From contig NZ_CP118260.1 in the NCBI RefSeq assembly GCF_013337045.2, positions 62,001-126,000 of the forward strand: a DNA stretch of 64,000 nucleotides, read 5' to 3'. Source of the DNA: Agrobacterium vitis (GTDB taxonomy: Bacteria > Pseudomonadota > Alphaproteobacteria > Rhizobiales > Rhizobiaceae). The notes under the pieces are model-generated. The model saw nothing but the letters and a program-made list of their open reading frames with translations. It did not search any database and was not told where the DNA came from. Shown one piece after another: positions 8,763-15,976 of this stretch (its first letter is position 1; each line of letters opens with the position of its first letter). The position numbers were made by a program, and so were the translations under genes.

Positions 8763-9662
8763 ATGACCTATTTAATTCGGCAGATGGGACATGTTGTCAT
8801 CTCTTCGCCTGATCCGCTTGGTGCGGCCAAAGATATTTGTGACGTGGTTGGTCTTCGGATCACGGAGCAGGATGGTGATACGGTCTATCTCTCCAGCAAC
8901 GACCGCCATCACGAACTCACCTACATCAAGGGCGATGGTAAGGCCGTGGCCTGCGGCCTGGAAGCTGTCAGCGCCGACGCCGTGGATGAGGTGAAGCGAC
9001 GCGCTCTGTCCGACGGGTTGACCGTCCTCGACGACAAGCCGCTTGGAAAACACTATGACAAGGCCGTGCGGATCGTTGCCCCAGGGGGGGCGATTTTCGA
9101 GGTGCATACGCCGATCGCCCGTAATCAACCGCGGCGGTATAATTATTCGACGCCCGGTGCCAGACCCCGCCGGATCGAGCACATCAACGCTTTCGCGCCC
9201 GATACTCATGCCTTCGGCGAGTTCTGCGCAAAGGTGCTGGGTATGAAGCTCTCGGACATGACAGGCGAGGACGGTTTGCGGTGGTACCGCGCCGAAGACG
9301 GTTTCCATCACACGATTGCGATGGGGCCGGGTGAAAGTGGGCTGCACCATTATGCCTTTGATCTCCACTCGCTTGAAGATCTCGCGGCAATTGCTGACAA
9401 TCTGACCCTTAAGGACCGGGCGATGGTTTGGGGGCCGGGCCGTCACGGGGCCGGAGGCAATATCTTCACCTATTATGCCGACCCGCATGGTTGCCTGGTG
9501 GAAAATTCCATCGAGCTTGACCGCATCGACAATGACGCGACCTACGAGCCACGGACCTGGGATATCTCGGAGGGTCTGGCAGGACGCTGGCTCAATCTCT
9601 GGGGCACGCCTCCCACACCCGGTTTCCTGCGTCCCGGCATAGCCTTTGATCCTAAGGTCTGA
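8763..9662 (+). CDS. extradiol ring-cleavage dioxygenase (VOC superfamily, type I)
   Basis: A 299-residue two-domain vicinal-oxygen-chelate protein, the usual length of type I extradiol dioxygenases. The N-terminal domain (1-120) lacks ligands; the C-terminal domain has the Fe(II) ligand set: His140 in RRIEHINAF, His195/196 in GLHHYAFDL, and Glu247 in HGCLVENSIEL. An additional conserved His-Gly pair is at WGPGRHGAGGN, and YYADPHG precedes the glutamate. It would open a catechol at the meta position. AGGAA lies upstream of the ATG, and the gene follows the reductase by 43 bases, so they are probably co-transcribed. The catechol substrate is not identifiable from sequence alone. Confidence 0.88.
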   Translation: MTYLIRQMGHVVISSPDPLGAAKDICDVVGLRITEQDGDTVYLSSNDRHHELTYIKGDGKAVACGLEAVSADAVDEVKRRALSDGLTVLDDKPLGKHYDKAVRIVAPGGAIFEVHTPIARNQPRRYNYSTPGARPRRIEHINAFAPDTHAFGEFCAKVLGMKLSDMTGEDGLRWYRAEDGFHHTIAMGPGESGLHHYAFDLHSLEDLAAIADNLTLKDRAMVWGPGRHGAGGNIFTYYADPHGCLVENSIELDRIDNDATYEPRTWDISEGLAGRWLNLWGTPPTPGFLRPGIAFDPKV

Positions 9663-10488
9663 TCGGGCAGCGCGAGGGACGATCGATTGGCAGCCGCGGT
9701 CGGGAAACAAGAGGCCTATACATTTTGCCGTTACCCGGCTCGGCGATGGATTTTCTTGGGGCTTGTGTTGAGGAGCACGGTATCCGAGAGACGACCTATC
9801 ATCATGCTGTGACTTAATATTGCTGCTGACAATGCTGGTCCGGAAACCTCGGATAGCAGCTTTTGAGTAAATTCTTCCCCGCTATTCGGGGAGGGGTGGC
9901 GGATCAACCGGCTCAGATGGTCGATCCGATCGAGGAGAAGCGTGCGCTGGGAGGCCGCACGCGACATTTAAAAGAAGAGGAGGAGGAAGCCTTGAAACAA
10001 GGAACCATGACGCATGCCGTCGCCAATCCTGGGAAGAAGAGTGACTTCGATCACAGTGACCATGCTTTACAAATGCACGGGACCTTGTGTTTGAACGTTA
10101 TTCGCTCCTGCTTGGAGTGTACGAAAAGGCGCTACGTTTCAGCCTGATGTTTGCCGGCCGAAACAGCAGAGGCATCGTAACCACACCCGCCGCGCTGGCG
10201 TTGGTCAAAAGACGGCCAGCCTTTCGGCGTCCTGTGTCTCATCTTTCATAAGCAGCGTTGCGAGCATTGTTTCGATGATGTCGATCCCAGCCCTTGCGGG
10301 CAATCGATGTCGGATCAGCAAGGCCGTCTTCGCTTCATAAGGACCATACGGGAGGTGGTCCTGATCGACTTGGCAGTCTGCGTCACCGCTTTGTCGGAGG
10401 CTTCACCGCAGCACAGTCGCAATGAGGAGCAGTCAATCAAACCAAATTCAACGGAGTGAGCAGGTTCGATTCTTAGGGGAGGATAATA
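9663..10488. other. 826-base region without a supported gene
   Basis: The longest gene-free stretch. Short open frames exist on both strands (9863-10147 plus, 9731-9967 minus) but none has a recognisable family. A purine-rich GAGGAGGAGGAAG at about 9976-9990 precedes a TTG and looks like the start of a gene that soon runs out. A 65-codon minus-strand stretch (10205-10402) has gene-like codons but no start. Decayed genes are the most economical reading. Confidence 0.4.
10205..10402 (-). pseudogene. possible 3' remnant of an unidentified gene
   Basis: An open stretch of 65 codons bounded by stops, without a start codon, ending at a TGA (10207-10205). The deduced end, GIDIIETMLATLLMKDE, reads like real amphipathic helix and its codons favour G/C in third position. 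I do not recognise the family. It may be a C-terminal remnant left by a deletion or simply chance. Confidence 0.25.
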
Positions 10489-11838
10489 ATGCGAATTCTA
10501 TACATGATCACTATACCGTTGCTGTTTGCAACGGCTGCTCCAGCCTTTGCCATCGATCCGGAGATCGGTACGCAAGAACCACCTTTTCTGGATGGTCCAC
10601 CGCCAGTCTATTCCGGCCCGCTCGCAGAAGCCGGACGGTGGCTCCATGAGAATGGGATCGATCTTCGAATTGACTATATCAATATCGCTCAGAGCGCATC
10701 TGCCTATGGCTTCAGAAAAGTCGGCTATGGATCGTTCCTCGTCGATCTGACCGGTAATATTACGCCTGATCTACGGATCAGGCTCACTGAAGCGATCAAT
10801 TTGCCAAACAACAATGTCACCGGCAACCTGACTGCCTTTCTTCCGCCGGTCACCGGCAATACCGACACGGCTCTTGCCCGCTTTTCACTGGAAGCTGACT
10901 TTTTAGATGACCGCCTGACGATTGAGGCAGGCCGCATTGGACTGGCTCGTGACTTCTCGATCAGGGGCTATTGCAGCGGTATCAGCTGTATCAACGCGAC
11001 GCAGGGCAAGAGCCTGAACCTTCCGGACGATGTGCGTTCAGTTTGGGGCGGTCGGGCCGCTTACAAATTGACGGCCAATACGACTTTAGGGTTCGGTTTG
11101 ATCGAGGACAATCCGGACAACTGGCAGAATGGCGACGGCTGGACCTGGGGATCTGGAGACGCCGAAGGCTATATCGCCGCTGCTAACGTTCGTCATATCG
11201 AAACCTTTATGGACAGTGACAAGCCGTTTAAACTTGAAGCTGGAGCCTATTTCCGGTCCACGCCCTATCAAGACACGCTCTATAACAGTGGATGGGGGAA
11301 CCCGACATACGGCGCCAATACCAAAATCGTCACGCATGACAGCGGAACGACCGCAATGTATGCGCATACACGCAAGGTGGTTTGGAGCAGGTCTTCGGAT
11401 AGTTTCAATCCGGAGAACATCGCGTTCTATGGTGGTATCCTGCATTATTTCGGTGAAGGTCACGACTATCCATGGGAAGCCTATGCAGGCGTAGAATATT
11501 CGGGTTTTTGGCAAGCCAATCCGCTGGCTGGGGTCGGGGCTTCCGTTCACTATATTCGTATCAGTGAGGAGCGGGCGCAGTACGAGCGCAATGCCCGTCG
11601 GTTCTTTTCTGGCGTCGATCAAAGGCAGCCACAAGACATGTTCATGTTCGACCTGCATGGAAGCACAGGCCTTTTTGGCAATGGCATTCTCGATTTTGGT
11701 GCCGCCTATATTGTCAATCCCAACTCTGCTTTCGCTGATTTTTCTACGGCAAGGCAGAAGGATGGCGTCGTCATTTATGCGGCGCTTGCATTCGACTTGA
11801 GTACCGTCCTTGGGCTTTCTCCCCGGAGAGGTCCCTAA
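10489..11838 (+). CDS. carbohydrate-selective porin (OprB family), outer membrane
   Basis: A 449-residue outer-membrane beta-barrel. The ATG at 10489 has a strong GGGGAGG upstream and opens a clear signal peptide cleaved near residue 21 (TAAPAFA-ID). OprB features are WLHENGIDLRIDYINIAQS early, an extended series of amphipathic strands, the acidic YPWEAYAGVEYSGFW segment and VIYAALAFDLSTVLGL at the end. Despite its name the family also carries aromatic acids and other small polar compounds. Its place within the monooxygenase/ring-cleavage island suggests passage of the pathway substrate across the outer membrane. Confidence 0.85.
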   Translation: MRILYMITIPLLFATAAPAFAIDPEIGTQEPPFLDGPPPVYSGPLAEAGRWLHENGIDLRIDYINIAQSASAYGFRKVGYGSFLVDLTGNITPDLRIRLTEAINLPNNNVTGNLTAFLPPVTGNTDTALARFSLEADFLDDRLTIEAGRIGLARDFSIRGYCSGISCINATQGKSLNLPDDVRSVWGGRAAYKLTANTTLGFGLIEDNPDNWQNGDGWTWGSGDAEGYIAAANVRHIETFMDSDKPFKLEAGAYFRSTPYQDTLYNSGWGNPTYGANTKIVTHDSGTTAMYAHTRKVVWSRSSDSFNPENIAFYGGILHYFGEGHDYPWEAYAGVEYSGFWQANPLAGVGASVHYIRISEERAQYERNARRFFSGVDQRQPQDMFMFDLHGSTGLFGNGILDFGAAYIVNPNSAFADFSTARQKDGVVIYAALAFDLSTVLGLSPRRGP

Positions 11839-11882
11839 GCAAAGTCAGGGAACAGTCTTTAACCTTTTTGCTTGACGAGGCG

Positions 11883-11916
11883 ATAAAAAATATATTTTTT
11901 ATGATAAAATATTTAT
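11883..11916. promoter_or_regulatory. A/T palindromes upstream of the decarboxylase-like gene
   Basis: ATAAAAAATATATTTTTTAT (11883-11902) is a perfect 20-base palindrome, followed by the near-palindrome ATAAAATATTTAT (11904-11916). The core AAAATATATTTT is repeated upstream of the GntR gene (15626-15637). It may be an operator for the 12107-13862 genes; a role in ending porin transcription is less likely because the stem has no G/C. Confidence 0.45.
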
Positions 11917-12106
11917 AATGGGAAGGGAGGTTCCTATGACTTGTCTGATTTACCCCCAAACGTCGTGATGCCACCCGCATTGCGCATCCGCGATGGCTCT
12001 CTTTGAGAGCACGGATTGTTGAGACGTGTAGCCAGTTATCAGAGGCCTGCTGGATGGCTTTGTCGCCATTCAGCGGCATCTGTCATATTTGATGGGAGAT
12101 CGATTT

Positions 12107-13003
12107 ATGGGGTTCAAATTCAATCAGGAATTTCGCTATCGAATGCCGACAGTATTCGGGCCAGCCGTAGGACCTCGCCAAAAGCCGGGCGGCGGCATGT
12201 GGGCGCTGGAAGAAACCGGTACGATGAATGCCGAATGGATGGCCATTACCTATCGCACCAGTGCGGATAAGTTAGAGGCGCTTCTGCCTCCGGGGATGAG
12301 CTTGCGCGGTGAGCCGCTCATCAGTGTCTCCTGCGCCTGGTTCAAGAACCTTTATTGGCTTGCGGGGCGTGGCTACGGCATTTTGTCGATTGATTTCCCC
12401 GTAACCTATCAAGGCAAGACCGAACGGTTGGAAGGGTCTTTCTGCCCGGTTATCTGGGAGGGCGCGCCCGATGCGATCCTGACTGGGCGGGATGAAATGG
12501 GCTTTCCGAAACTGTTTTGCGATATGCCGGAAATCACCTGGGATAAGGAAAAAGCCACCGCATCCTGCGAAGCATCCTGGTTCGGCTTTAAATTTTTCGA
12601 CATTACGCTTGGTGAAATGGAAGAGGATGACGCCCCGCCAAGCCTGCCTGGTTCCGGCGGTGGCGCGGCCATGTACTATAAATACGTACCTCGGACGAAC
12701 CCGTTTCAGGGTGGGGGAGCAGACGTCGCTTATATCACGACGCCAGCGCCACCGCCGGGAGCGGGCAAGCCGGATGCCATCAATTTCGATGGATATGAGT
12801 TCAAGCGCTGGCGGGCCAAGGGCAGCTTCAACTGGCACAAGGCGACGTTTGAACAGCTCCCGACAACCTTTCATATCGTCAACGCTGTGGCAGATATGCC
12901 GTGTTTTGAAATCGTCAAAACCGAAATGGTGGCCTTCTCAGGTCCGGGAATAGGCGTTTCGGTCAATAGCATTCGTCCCGTAGAGCCGGGCCATCAGGAA
13001 TAA
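12107..13003 (+). CDS. acetoacetate decarboxylase-like protein
   Basis: A 298-residue member of the acetoacetate decarboxylase (ADC) superfamily. The ATG at 12107 is chosen because GGGAGA lies seven bases upstream. The family landmarks are LEALLPPGMSLRGEPLISV, GSFCPVIWEGAPDAILTGRDEMGFPKL-type region and KGSFNWHKATFEQLPT. Lys135 in EMGFPK corresponds to the Schiff-base lysine, but the following residue is Leu136, whereas classical ADC has a second lysine there that lowers the pKa. This fits ADC-like enzymes with aldolase, dehydratase or other imine chemistry. It lies 10 bases before a fumarylacetoacetase-family gene, so both probably act on ring-cleavage products. Confidence 0.8.
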   Translation: MGFKFNQEFRYRMPTVFGPAVGPRQKPGGGMWALEETGTMNAEWMAITYRTSADKLEALLPPGMSLRGEPLISVSCAWFKNLYWLAGRGYGILSIDFPVTYQGKTERLEGSFCPVIWEGAPDAILTGRDEMGFPKLFCDMPEITWDKEKATASCEASWFGFKFFDITLGEMEEDDAPPSLPGSGGGAAMYYKYVPRTNPFQGGGADVAYITTPAPPPGAGKPDAINFDGYEFKRWRAKGSFNWHKATFEQLPTTFHIVNAVADMPCFEIVKTEMVAFSGPGIGVSVNSIRPVEPGHQE

Positions 13004-13013
13004 GGACAATAGA

Positions 13014-13862
13014 ATGAAACTGGCAAGATTTATTGTCGAGGGAAAACCTCGGCTCGGTAAAGTCGTGGGCTCTGAGATCATTGATCTGAGTTCCGTGGCT
13101 CCTGAATGCGGAAGCTCAATGAAGGCGCTGATTGAGCGGTTGAATGAATTGAGACCGGCTTTGGAAGCGCTTGATGGCCCTTCTTTTGTATTGGCGGATG
13201 TTCAGCTTGCTGCACCAATCACGGACCCCAGGAAGTTTCTCGCCATTGGGATGAATTACAGGGCCCATGCCGAGGAAGCAGCCGCCGCAGGAATACCCAC
13301 GCCAAAGTCGCAATTGTGGTTCAACAAACAGGTCACCTGCATCAATGGACCCTATGACGACGTGGTGCTGCCCAGCGTGTCCGAAAAGGTCGATTATGAA
13401 GCTGAGCTGGGTTTCATTATCGGCAAACGGTGCCGCCATGTGAAGCGCGAAGACGCGCAATCGGTGATCGCCGGGTATTTCGTTGCCAATGATGTCACCG
13501 CCAGAGACTGGCAGTTCCGCTCGCCGACCTATACGCTCGGCAAGAGCTTTGACACCCACGGCCCCATCGGCCCCTGGATCACGACGGCAGACGAAGTTCC
13601 AGATCCGCACAATTTGACGCTATCTCTCTCGCTGAATGGTGAGGAAAGACAGCGCACGTCTACGGGCGACATGATCTACGATATCTGGGATCAGATTTCC
13701 TATCTCTCAACTGTTATGACACTTGAGCCCGGCGACATCATCGCAACCGGAACGCCATCGAATGTTGGGATTGCAACTGAAACCTTCATGAAGCCGGGCG
13801 ATATCGTTCGCGTCGAAGTAAACGGACTGGGTTCAATCGAAAACCGGTTCGTTGCTGAATAG
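13014..13862 (+). CDS. fumarylacetoacetate hydrolase family protein
   Basis: A 282-residue protein with the FAH C-terminal catalytic fold from about residue 70. Conserved parts are KFLAIGMNYRAHAEEA, the metal-ligand region SEKVDYEAELGFIIGKRC with paired acidic residues, VANDVTARDWQ, GKSFDTHGPIGPWI, and the end DIIATGTPSNVG. Family members are hydrolases, hydratases, isomerases or decarboxylases of 2,4-diketo and 2-oxo acids, using Mg or Mn. Following an extradiol dioxygenase, it is the natural candidate to process the meta-cleavage product. It is ten bases downstream of the ADC-like gene. The exact reaction cannot be chosen from the sequence. Confidence 0.88.
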   Translation: MKLARFIVEGKPRLGKVVGSEIIDLSSVAPECGSSMKALIERLNELRPALEALDGPSFVLADVQLAAPITDPRKFLAIGMNYRAHAEEAAAAGIPTPKSQLWFNKQVTCINGPYDDVVLPSVSEKVDYEAELGFIIGKRCRHVKREDAQSVIAGYFVANDVTARDWQFRSPTYTLGKSFDTHGPIGPWITTADEVPDPHNLTLSLSLNGEERQRTSTGDMIYDIWDQISYLSTVMTLEPGDIIATGTPSNVGIATETFMKPGDIVRVEVNGLGSIENRFVAE

Positions 13863-13917
13863 CGATAATCCATCAACGTTGATTGGCAGATAGCCGATTG
13901 AGATACTCCTGCCTTTA

Positions 13918-13952
13918 GGGTCTGTCTGGTTCAATCTGAACCGGCCAGACCC
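13918..13952. terminator. stem-loop between convergent genes (CCTGTC-GGTT repeat family)
   Basis: GGGTCTG (13918-13924) pairs with CAGACCC (13946-13952), and inside it GGTTCA (13928-13933) pairs with TGAACC (13937-13942). It lies 55 bases after the FAH-family stop and at the end of the convergent LysR remnant, as expected for a bidirectional terminator. The same hairpin type recurs at 24716 and 40714. Confidence 0.55.
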
Positions 13953-14239
13953 TTGCAACCGTACGACCCCATGCCAGCTGAGAAAGCAGGCCCTCTTTCC
14001 TCAAGCCCTGAATTTCTCCTGCGAAAACTACATACCGCCAGCCGTCGCTCCCCCGCTGCTGTGGGCTGCACACCACGCGGCAACCTTTCCAGCAAGGGCA
14101 GTCCTGTGTCGTGCTCCAGACTGATGATCTGCCGGTTGATCGCCGAGGCGGACATATTCAGTTTTTAAGGGGCTTCCCGGAAAGAACCAGCGCGGGCAAC
14201 GGCATCCAGCAAGATTACGGAAGAGGAGATGAGTTGCAT
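13931..14239 (-). pseudogene. LysR family regulator, decayed N-terminal fragment
   Basis: Reading from an ATG at 14239, the frame gives VILLDAVARAGSFREAP, then an in-frame TAA (14167-14165), then KLNMSASAINRQIISLEH and LPLLERLPRGVQPTAAGE. This is a LysR winged helix-turn-helix with one stop inside the recognition region. After GERRL the frame loses LysR character; a +1 shift restores a linker-like VVFAGEIQGLRKEG, so a frameshift is likely. The effector domain is missing entirely. It sits convergent to the FAH-family gene and was probably once a regulator of this island. Confidence 0.75.
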
Positions 14240-14346
14240 TTGGCGGCCCACCGTTTCATTTTCTCGAACGATAAAGCCGGAAAACTGTGCTTGTCATTCG
14301 ACTTTTCATCGCGCACCTTCAAGCCGATCTTGCAAGGAGTATGACA

Positions 14347-14838
14347 ATGACGTTTTCGCCCGTGACCGGTCTCGATCACGAATACTTCCTTCGTCTCAGC
14401 TTCAAGGTCGCGCTGAGGGCCCAGGAAACAGGCAATCATCCTTTCGGTGCTATTCTAGTCGGGCCCGATGGCGAGGTGCTGATGGAACAGGAAAACGCCT
14501 ATAACCCGACGCGCGACATGACCGGGCATGCAGAACGGGTTCTGATGACCCGCGCCTCGCAAGCCTACATGCCCGAACGTCTGAATCAATGCACCATGTA
14601 CACGTCAGCCGAGCCTTGTGCCATGTGTGCTGGTGCGGCCTATTGGGCTGGGATTGGGCGGGTGGTTTTTGGCTTGAGCGAGAGCCAATTGAAGGCGATG
14701 ACAGGCAATCATCCTGAAAATCCGACACTCGACCTGCCATGCCGTATGGTTTTCGAGGCGGGCCAACGCCGCGTTGAGGTTATCGGCCCTTTGCTGACAG
14801 AAGAGGCCGCCAGATTGCATGACAATGCCTGGGGTTGA
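14347..14838 (+). CDS. CMP/dCMP-type (nucleoside or guanine) deaminase family protein
   Basis: A 163-residue zinc deaminase of the cytidine-deaminase-like superfamily (TadA/guanine deaminase side). The ATG at 14347 is preceded by AAGGAG seven bases upstream; the ATG six bases earlier is too close to it. Zinc ligands and catalytic glutamate are all present: His61 and Glu63 in TGHAERVLM, Cys91 and Cys94 in SAEPCAMCAG. HPFGAILVGPDG matches the family's N-terminal strand. It would replace an amino group on a purine, pyrimidine or similar heterocycle by oxygen. A true TadA is usually a core-genome gene; here, between a catabolic island and its regulator, a heterocycle-degrading role is plausible but unproven. 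Confidence 0.85.
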   Translation: MTFSPVTGLDHEYFLRLSFKVALRAQETGNHPFGAILVGPDGEVLMEQENAYNPTRDMTGHAERVLMTRASQAYMPERLNQCTMYTSAEPCAMCAGAAYWAGIGRVVFGLSESQLKAMTGNHPENPTLDLPCRMVFEAGQRRVEVIGPLLTEEAARLHDNAWG

Positions 14839-14888
14839 TGGCGGAGAATTGTCGGGGGGTATGTTGATGTGAGAGCTGGTGATCCGGC

Positions 14889-15599
14889 TTACGAACGTGA
14901 ATGACTGTCGTTATTTGCGGTCTTTGAAAAAAGAGCTTCAAAGGGGCCGTCTAAATGCAAAAGGAGATCACTTGTCTTGCGCAGATGCGCTTCAAGCCGA
15001 GAACATGCGAGTTCGGTGTCGCGCGCCAGGACGGCTTCAGCGATTTCAGCATGCTCAATGTCAACGTGACGGGGCTCTTTCATGAACGGGACCGCCATGC
15101 GTCTATATCGCTCGACCTGCCAGAACATCGAGTCGCGTAGCTTCAGCCACCAGCGACTATCGCATGCGACAACCAAGGCATCATGGAATGCCGCATGAAG
15201 TTCAGTCCAGGCCGGATTAACGGTATCGCTGCCGTTAGGGTCAGACATCGAGGTATGGTGCAGTTGATGGCTGATATCTTTGATATGACCTTCCCAGGCT
15301 AAGGACCCCTTGGTAATCGATCGGCGAAGGCAGCGAAGTTCTATTTCTATCCGTACCTCGGTCAAATCCTTTAAATCTTCGATCGAGATCGGGGTAACAT
15401 GAAATCCGCGCTGAGCCTCTGCGACAACCAGTCCATCTGATGTCAGACGCGCCAAAGCCTCGCGCACCGCCCCTGGGCTGACGCCAAGTTGCCGGCACAG
15501 AGTATCGATCTTGAGCTTCGACCCCGGGATAAAGCGGCCGTTGAGCAAGTCGTGGCGCAGAACCTCATAGGTTTCGAGGGTGCGGGATCGTACTGTCAT
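14889..15599 (-). CDS. GntR family transcriptional regulator, FCD subfamily
   Basis: A 236-residue regulator. The winged helix-turn-helix spans about residues 8-75 (LETYEVLRHDLLNGRFIPG, LCRQLGVSPGAVREALARL, GLVVAEAQRGFHVT). The all-helical FCD ligand domain follows (DLTEVRIEIELRCL, HAAFHDALVVAC, HAEIAEAVLARD) with its metal-binding histidines. It ends convergently 50 bases from the deaminase. An A/T palindrome at 15625-15639, just upstream of its start, suggests autoregulation, and the same core occurs before the ADC-like gene. The inducer is probably an organic acid from the degradative pathway, which is inference. Confidence 0.9.
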   Translation of the reverse strand: MTVRSRTLETYEVLRHDLLNGRFIPGSKLKIDTLCRQLGVSPGAVREALARLTSDGLVVAEAQRGFHVTPISIEDLKDLTEVRIEIELRCLRRSITKGSLAWEGHIKDISHQLHHTSMSDPNGSDTVNPAWTELHAAFHDALVVACDSRWWLKLRDSMFWQVERYRRMAVPFMKEPRHVDIEHAEIAEAVLARDTELACSRLEAHLRKTSDLLLHLDGPFEALFSKTANNDSHSRS

Positions 15600-15624
15600 C
15601 GCGACACTTCTATCTTATTTCTGT

Positions 15625-15639
15625 GAAAATATATTTTTC
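15625..15639. promoter_or_regulatory. probable GntR operator
   Basis: GAAAATATATTTTTC contains the perfect 12-base palindrome AAAATATATTTT (15626-15637). It lies 26-40 bases upstream of the GntR start codon, a position suited to self-repression. The half-site GAAAATAT also forms both ends of the 15752-15790 palindrome. Confidence 0.5.
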
Positions 15640-15751
15640 GTGGTTCTGTATATACGGAGCTAAAAGCACGCACAATCCGGAGGCCTTCATTGGTTCTCCC
15701 GATTCATACCAAGTCTCTGACATGCTCACGCATCCTCAACTTGAAGACATT

Positions 15752-15790
15752 GAAAATATCTCAAATGCATCAGATGCTTGAGATATTTTC
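15752..15790. promoter_or_regulatory. 39-base near-perfect palindrome
   Basis: GAAAATATCTCAA (15752-15764) is mirrored exactly by TTGAGATATTTTC (15778-15790); inside, GCATC (15767-15771) mirrors GATGC (15773-15777), leaving only a two-base asymmetry and one central base. There is no T-run. An operator for a dimeric regulator fits best; a terminator is less likely. Confidence 0.5.
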
Positions 15791-15898
15791 ACAAGGAATA
15801 CGAAGAGTCATTTTTAATGAATCTTCCTATCAGAGATCTCGTTCCCTCCAGGCAGTACGGCTTTTTGTTTTCAGTTCGTGCATCATCGCTAACAGGCA

Positions 15899-15957
15899 TT
15901 GACACGCCGTGACGTTCCGATAGTCTTTAATTATGATCTGTATTGCGTAATTACAGA
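15899..15957 (+). promoter_or_regulatory. candidate promoter and inverted repeat for the 15977 operon
   Basis: TTGACA (15899-15904) with TAGTCT 16 bases later (15921-15926) is a moderate sigma70 match. TCTGTA-N9-TACAGA (15937-15957) follows, 19 bases before the start codon, and could be the site for the IclR-type regulator of this locus. Confidence 0.35.
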
Positions 15958-15976
15958 ATAATAAAAGGGGAACGTC

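Larger units (their letters stand above)
15600..15976. other. 377-base divergent regulatory region
   Basis: Lies between the GntR gene and the binding-protein gene at 15977. It holds the A/T palindrome at 15625, a long palindrome at 15752-15790 and a probable promoter near 15899; these are described separately. No gene is seen. Confidence 0.6.

Noticed and set aside
9863..10147. Plus-strand frame of 94 codons
   Set aside because: Acidic low-complexity middle and no family match; more likely a remnant or chance than a gene.
15752..15790. Rho-independent terminator
   Set aside because: The stem is A/T-rich at its base and has no T-run on either strand; an operator is more likely.
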